Shown here: positions 57,708 through 64,000 of the stretch, piece after piece | Numbering within the stretch: position 1 is the first letter of the stretch | How the letters are laid out: every line of letters starts with the position of its first letter | From: Amaranthus tricolor | Taxonomy: Eukaryota; Streptophyta; Magnoliopsida; Caryophyllales; Amaranthaceae | Assembly: GCF_026212465.1 (NCBI RefSeq) | Contig: NC_080062.1 | Location: 2,066,001 to 2,130,000 of the forward strand | Length of the DNA stretch: 64,000 bases | Direction: 5' to 3' | Position numbers and translations under genes: made by a program | The notes under the pieces: model-generated | Seen by the model: the letters and a program-made list of their open reading frames with translations, nothing else | Database searches by the model: none | What the model was told of the DNA's origin: nothing

Positions 57708-58399
57708 CATAATATAGTGATGATATAAAGATTATCTCAAATATTAATAATTTGGCTTGTATTTTTATATAAGCACCTTTAAATCTTATATAATATGCAA
57801 TAAATTGATCAAAGATTATAAAGTTTAACCATAAAATTCAAAGTGGGAACATGATAAAGATATAAATAAAGTTCCTACTATAAATTTTAAATCATAAGTA
57901 AAAGTACTAAATGGGTATGTTTGAATTAGGGAAAGCTATATAAAATATTACCTAGCTTATGTTATTAATTTAAAAATATATAGTGATGTCATAAATAAAA
58001 TTTTAATTAGTGCTTTACTAGAAAGGACAAGAACTAGATTGAGAGGGCAAATCAATGTGATTGTTGGAAATTGGCATGCTTAGTGTAACTGACTATGGTC
58101 TATGGACACCATGCAATGCAATAACAATGGCCTATGATGTATCACCAAAGTGCATTACCACTAGTCAACTAGATTTGCTTCATTTCCATAGATTATACAT
58201 ATCCTATAGCAATTACCAAGGCCAAGCATGATGATTGAAATCAACTCATTTTGGACCTTTGTTGCATAATAAAATCTCATATGAAGACAAAGAAGATAGG
58301 AGAATGTTATCACTTTTGATCTGCCACTATTATGTTTTATTTTTATTTTACAAAATTTTTTCATATATTAAATATAAAATAATAATAAAGTATAAAATA

Positions 58400-58660
58400 C
58401 TCCCTCCTATTCACCTTAGAAGTCCCATTTGACTTTTTACGGATTTTAAGGAGAGTCCCTAAAGGTAGAAAAGAGAATGGTATTATGAGTTTTTAATGTA
58501 AGGGAGGAAAATTAGTATAGGTAATGGAGGGTATAATTAAAAATAGGATAAAGCTACTAAGGGCATAAAAATCAAAAATCCATACCAAAAATAAAAATGG
58601 GACAATTAAGGTGACTTGACCATAAAAAGAAATGGGACACATAAGCTGAATAGGAGGGAG
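58400..58660. mobile_element. Stowaway-like MITE, copy 2
   Basis: Same family and orientation as 57436-57707. The ends ctccctcctattcacctta and taagctgaataggagggag are cleaner, and TA flanks both sides (58398-58399, 58661-58662). It is about 11 bp shorter because of a deletion near 58457. Confidence 0.88.
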
Positions 58661-60341
58661 TAATAAATAAAGTGGTCAGAATCATATTGGTTCTTATATC
58701 AAGAGAAAAAATAATAAAGAAATTAAAATCATAATTCATGTGCATGGGTTCTTTATACTAACAGATATTAATTAAAGAAAAAAAAATTCTTTTTATTAAA
58801 GAAAAGTAAATCATATAAAATATAGCTAAAATAAAAAAGTGAAACATAATATTAAGATAAAGGTAACAATAAGAAAAAAAATGAGAATAAATTACTCGAC
58901 ATATGACTTGTTTGAAATGTATGTTTAATAGACTACAGAAAACAGAAAGTCACCAATTATATGTCGAGATTTGATCCTTGATTTTAGGTGCTAATATATA
59001 TTTTTCAAGATAATATCAGATTGGCAAAGTAGCTTGTTAGATAATAGTGGATTACTCATGTAGAGATAGATGATTTTGTGGTTAAACTATCTGATGTTAG
59101 TGTTTTGTAAATTAGTTGGTTGAAAGATTTAGTTGTTATCAATCGGTAAATTTATAACAAGTTGCTCTCACTAGCCTGTTAAAAATCAGTTGATCAAATT
59201 CATTGATAGATTCCATTACTCCAATTCGCCACTCAATTTAGCTAACAGTTACTAGTTTCACTATAGAAAAAGTTCAATTGTGACGCAATATCTTTGACAC
59301 TTCATCAAAATGTCACCATTTTTAGAATATTATTCTAATATTTCAATCTTAAATTATGACACTTCTTTCTAATGTTACCAAATATTTTGGTGACATACAT
59401 TTGATAAATGACATGATATTGATACCTTAAATATCATAATTGGCACTATTATTTGTAGTGTAATATCAAGACTCAAAATTATCTAAATGTCATGACGTAT
59501 AATACTGTCAAGACACCACCTCAACTAAAGTTTAACTTAATTAAAGTCTCATGAGCATGTGAAAATTAGTTAAGTCTCATGAGCATGTGAAAATCAGTTA
59601 ATTCTCATGAGCATGTTAATATCAGCTGATCAATTCAATTGACAGAATCCACTATTCCAATTCCATACTCAAATTAGCTATTAATTACTAACTATTTATG
59701 AACTAAATTTAAATTGATTAGAGTCTTATAATTTAATATGTTATATTTTCTATAGTACTTTTTTGGGTGAAAGTATATTCTGAATCCGAAATATTTAAGA
59801 GGATCCTCTTATTTAGGCTCAAGGACTACAATTGTAGGTAGTATGCCATGGAGTAGATGATATCCCGCAGACATGAACACTAATGTACAACAATATGATG
59901 AATTGGAATATTGGTCACCAAGGGTCACAAATCTAAACTATAATGAATAATGCTTTCAAAAGTCACTAAGCACTTACATTTTCTTCTTTGTTTTATAACA
60001 ATTTAGATTGCAAAGATAATAAATAATTGAAGCAAGCAATTAGCAATACTTAATGATAATTTACTTTGCATATCAAAGATTAGTCTTTAGTTAAGAATGA
60101 TGTTTTTATATATGGACATGAATCATGATCTTTTGCTTATTAGTTTTGTGCGTTTCAATTATTGAATATTAATTATTGAAAATCGACTTTTTGATGTTAG
60201 TCTAAGTTTTCGATGACCATCTTCCCAAATTTAAATTTTGCTCGTGACCATTGTTTGGGAAGTTTTGATTCATGTTGTTTAAAGTTGTTAGGATCGAGAT
60301 TTTATATAGAATTGTTGAGGGGTATGATTAAAATCGGTAAG

Positions 60342-61503
60342 TGGTGTGCAAATTTTATTTAACTGCAAGCGCACGGTGTACGTGTAGTCGTAGGTCGAAC
60401 ACAAGGAAGTTAGGACAAGAAACTTGCTAATTTCTACTAATTATATTGCTTGATAAAAAAAAAAATGTTTGATTGGTTTTTAACTAACAAGCTAATAATA
60501 CAATGAAAATGTGAATTAAAGCTCTATGATGAAAAGATTTAGGGTGTCAGGAATCCCCTAAAGTCTTGTATGATCAAATTCTCATTAGTGTCTATGAAAA
60601 GTCGGATTAATTACGTGGTTAAACATAATCTTGTTAATCTCAAACTCTCGCTCTGTTGGTTCACTATTAGATTTAGAGAAAACTAAATATTAGAGAAAAC
60701 TTACAATGCTTAAAGGAAGATTAATGATAAACTTAATGAAAAACTAAATTAAAAGCTGAAATTTAAAGTAAACTAATGGAAAAAGTAATTAAATCTAATG
60801 GAAGGAAGGAGAGAAGAAGCAGAAGCCCTAATCAGTCATTAGGGGTTATTTATACTAATGAGGGGAATTAACCTAGGGTTTTAGGAAAAACCGAGATAAA
60901 ACGCGTCTTAAAACAAAACCTGGCAAACCGCCGAGTCGGGGGTTCTCAAGTGTGCAACCTCAGCCGAGTCTAATGTAGCTTCTGGAAAAAAGGGATTTTG
61001 ATCAGCCTTCACCGCCGAGTCGACTTTCACAAAAATACATCCACCGCCGACTCGGCTGATGCTTCTGAAAAATATGGGATTTGGTCAGTACCCACCGCCG
61101 AGTCGGCGGTACCTTTTCTTGCCTTGCCGAATCGACGTTCGCTACTGGAAAAACTCATTCTTTGCTTCATTCACCGCCGACTCGGCAGTTCTCATGACTT
61201 CACCACAACCAAGTCAACTTTTACTTTTGGAACCTTAATGCTTTCAAGACTTGATTTCTTGCTCTTTTATCTCACATGGCTTGATACTATAGATGGTTTG
61301 ATTCGATCTTTGAGTCCTATAAACATGATTAGCCACAAAAATCCACAAAAAAGACTCAAAAATACTATGATTCACTTATTTACCCACAAATTAGCCATGA
61401 AGTGAAATGGAGCAAACACACCTAAAATGATCCTAAAACGCCACTAAACACCCAAAAGGTAAACACCCAAAAGGAGCATATAAATGATAATAATTACTTA
61501 TCA
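60342..61503. mobile_element. Solo LTR, 1162 bp
   Basis: It starts TGGTGTGCAAATTTT, ends AATTACTTATCA, and is flanked by the perfect 5-bp duplication gtaag (60337-60341 and 61504-61508). The segment aactgcaagcgcacggtgta near the start is typical of a class of long plant LTRs (probably Ty3/Gypsy-related). No internal region is present, so it arose by LTR-LTR recombination. From 60920 to 61190 it carries several ccgccgagtcgg/ccgactcgg boxes, some forming perfect palindromes. The ORF at 60998-61405 follows these repeats and is not a gene. Confidence 0.88.
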
Positions 61504-63313
61504 GTAAGATAGGATCGTAGGAATCCTGCAAATATATATTTATATGCTTTAAATAATTAATTATCAATTATATTTGTTCATTTTTTAAGTTTTACGATGT
61601 AAATAAAAACTTATGTGACTTCACTACTATGTTTTGAAAAAAGTATTTTCACCTTGGTGGGTTATGGGTGGATATGGGTATGAAAAGTCTTACCCGCCAA
61701 TCGCCATGATAGTGGGTAAGTGGTGTGTATGAGGTTTTACTTGCCCCATACCCACCCGTTCCGTACTATACCCGTTCAATCCACGCCATACCCGTTTGTG
61801 TCATATTTATAACATACTTTATATTAATTTCATATTTTATTAAAAAATTGACAAAAAAACTAGAGATTATTTTTTTTTCTTACTTTCCCAGATTTAAATA
61901 AAAATTAGATATACAATTACATTTATAAGGAATTGCGATCGTATGAAGTGCATATAGCGCGGACATTAAGTTAATGTGAGGGGCTGGCGGGTTTGGATAC
62001 ATATCCTGATGGGTCAACGTGGGTATAAAAATTTTACCCATCGTAATTAGTGTGTATGAAAATTTTAGGTTTGTACATTTTGTCACCCTAGTCATTGAAA
62101 CAACTTGTTATAAATAAGATATTATTGAACAAGCTACTCGCACCATGTTCAAAATCAGTTCCAAACCAATTAATAAAATCAAAATAGTCAAATTTATCAC
62201 TTTACTAATGAGTTATCTGCTATCAGCTATCAAATATAACTATAAGTATTTACCACAACCCAATATCATTACTTAGTTTTTTTCCAAGTGAAGGACAGCT
62301 AGTTAAGCGTAGAAATTAGAAGTATATATTTGTTAAAAAGAAATTGCAACTTCTAAACAAGTGTCTCAAAGATATAAGGTAGAGGCAATTTGTTTGTTTA
62401 AATCTTGATTACCAACAAATTAGTTGCACGAGACATCCTTAAACATACTTAAACAACTAATTATTAAATTATTTGCAAGTAGAAACTTAATTAGTGTGTG
62501 GGTCATCTTTCTATAATTGTGCCACTATTGCTTTACTCCAGTTTGATTTTTAAGTTGTAGTTTTCCTACCATATTATTTCAATTTGATTTTAGATTTAAT
62601 AACATATAATTTAATTTTTTCTATGATTTAATTAATTTTTTTTTTATCATATTGAACTGAATTACTCTATATAATTCGAAATAATCTTAATATGCATAAA
62701 TTTAAAAATAAAGAACAAGCACATAATTATTTATCCAATATCATATATTCTTTAGCTTTATACATACATATTAGGAAAAGTATAATTATATTCTTTAGCT
62801 TTATACATACATATCAGGAAAAGTATAATTATAAGCTTTTGGAAGGTTATCAAACTTGAACAAATTTAGTTCAATGTTTAATTTATTTATATATTTAAAA
62901 TCATTTTCATAAAAAAGTGACTTTATTACAAAAAAGATTTGTTAAATCGTATAGATCTTATAATTCACATAAGGACGAGAATAAATAAAAATTGTTTAAT
63001 TTGTCTTAGAATTTTATATTAAAATAGTATTTTATTTTTACTGCTTATAAAGAAAAAAAATTAAATTACGCACACTACATATGAGTTTAGTATGTATTAA
63101 CTTTTTACTATTTTTTTGAACTATATATTAATTAGAAAAATCAATTAAAACAATAATATCAATCCAACGAGGACTTTCATCAAGCCACATCAAATTGCAC
63201 ACACCAAAAAATTCCCGTTAAAATAAGTCTAATGAGCAACGATATTACATCTACTAAAACTATGATTAGAATTTATTCTTAGCTAGAAACCTACTTATAT
63301 TATCCTTTGTAAT
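61504..63313. other. AT-rich spacer
   Basis: It contains a taccc/gggta-rich stretch at 61670-61800 and 61980-62040, and a tandem duplication of about 45 bp at 62745-62833 (ttctttagctttatacatac followed by aggaaaagtataatta). No gene was seen. Confidence 0.5.
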
Positions 63314-63814
63314 TGTTAAATTAGGCTGAACTTATTATAAATGTCAATAATTATCGAGGAACACATGAGGTGCACAAACTTCACAAGCCAAAGAGTAAAT
63401 ACCATCCTAAAATCATATGACAATGGGAAGAAGGTCTCCAATAGCTTATAAAGTGTGCACCCCATCTTTAATTTGTCGATGTGGGATAACCCATCCCAAC
63501 ACCCTCCTCACATGCGAACCCCCATAAAGTTTGCATGTGGGAGTAACCAATTAGGGTAAGAACGCCATTCTTTTTGGACCTACCATTTTAAATTGTTTTT
63601 TGATCGAACCATCGGCTCTGATACCATGTTAAATTAGACTGGACTTATTGTGAATGCCAGTAATTATCGGGGAAAACACGAGGTACACACACTTCACAAG
63701 CCAAGGAGTATTTACCATCCCAAAACCATATGGCAATGGGAAGAAGGTCTTTAATAGCTTATAAAGTATACATCTCATCTTTAATTTGTCGATGTAAGAT
63801 AACTCATCCCAACA
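63314..63814 (-). mobile_element. TRIM (miniature LTR retrotransposon), 188-bp LTRs, second family
   Basis: Two 188-bp direct repeats (63314-63501 and 63627-63814) start TGTTAAATTAG and end CATCCCAACA on the plus strand. Between them is only about 125 bp. Read on the minus strand, the LTR at 63814-63627 is followed without a gap by tggtatcagagcc (63626-63614), a perfect initiator-Met-tRNA primer-binding site, and a purine tract gtgaggaggg precedes the other LTR. Flanks gtaat and gtatt fit a 5-bp duplication with one change. Total length is 501 bp with no coding capacity. Confidence 0.93.
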
Positions 63815-64000
63815 GTATTCTTCTATTATTATGAATTGTAACATAATATTTAGTTGTTCTAATCATGTTTAGGGAGAAGATTAGGATGGTTAAAAGTGGT
63901 AGTGGAGAGCTAATCGTTATCATTAGTGGCACATATATAATTAGTCCCTATCACACACATAGGTTAGGATAGTTAATTTAAGTCATAGTTAATGCTATCA

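Larger units (their letters stand above)
55561..60341. other. AT-rich gene-free stretch with two MITE copies
   Basis: No exon was found over 4.8 kb. It contains two related Stowaway-like MITEs (57436-57707 and 58400-58660, listed separately) and a small tandem repeat at 59545-59615 (agtctcatgagcatgtgaaa, three copies). The remaining ORFs are short and low-complexity. Confidence 0.6.

Noticed and set aside
60998..61405. 135-aa plus-strand ORF
   Set aside because: It lies wholly inside the solo LTR at 60342-61503 and follows its GC-rich palindromic boxes. It is not a gene.
1..64000. Bacterial-type systems, organelle DNA insertions, rRNA genes
   Set aside because: I saw no operon structure, no chloroplast or mitochondrial gene stretch and no rRNA sequence. 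The two Rubisco-related pseudogenes are from the nuclear small-subunit gene.

Overview
The window is nuclear DNA from a flowering plant. It is AT-rich and intron-rich, with sparse genes set among many transposon relics. The RbcS (Rubisco small subunit) transit peptide and the many gagacggtctc-type repeats suggest a core eudicot, probably Caryophyllales (Amaranthaceae or a relative). That placement is an inference from recalled family resemblance and was not tested by a search.

Genes, left to right. (1) 7.1-11.2 kb, minus: an eight-exon alpha/beta-hydrolase reconstructed by hand, with an in-frame TGA, a broken splice acceptor and an N-terminal frameshift, so a recent pseudogene. (2) 12.1-14.3 kb, minus: a complete six-exon ABA4 (neoxanthin synthesis) gene of 249 aa. 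(3) 15.6-17.0 kb, plus: the last two exons of a monoacylglycerol-lipase/caffeoylshikimate-esterase-like gene, lying inside a 101-bp inverted repeat. (4) 18.6-19.4 kb, minus: the first two coding exons of a conserved-looking plant gene whose 3' end I cannot find. (5) 27.5 kb, plus: a possible 75-aa intronless gene. (6) 33.2-43.1 kb, plus: a complete seven-exon four-KH-domain RNA-binding protein of 686 aa. (7) Three RbcS copies: an intact gene at 45.2-46.8 kb (minus, 180 aa) and two pseudogenes at 28.4-29.7 kb (minus) and 50.4-51.3 kb (plus). Both pseudogenes lack intron 1 and carry the same Trp-to-TAG stop.

Mobile DNA. An almost complete Mutator-like element (MULE) lies at 2272-5571 with a perfect 9-bp target duplication. 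A decayed MULE lies at about 19.5-21.8 kb, and single MULE ends lie at 5.6, 32.1 and 48.9 kb. A plant-mobile-domain pseudogene lies at 47.5-48.0 kb. There are two solo LTRs with perfect 5-bp duplications (28870-29499 and 60342-61503), three miniature LTR elements (TRIMs) with recognisable primer-binding sites (8811-9094, 12768-13034, 63314-63814), a Harbinger-like element (49010-49916), several Stowaway-like MITEs, a foldback family and a LINE fragment.

The most unusual signal is a set of short, very regular palindromes near the ends of the Mutator-like elements. They are 27 bp long with 13-bp arms around one central base and a shared GTTA-S-TAAC core. They occur next to a TAAGCGTC box in several otherwise different element ends. 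Odd-centred palindromes with a CGA-S-TCG core are clustered inside two unrelated solo LTRs. I found no bacterial-type system, CRISPR array or rRNA gene.
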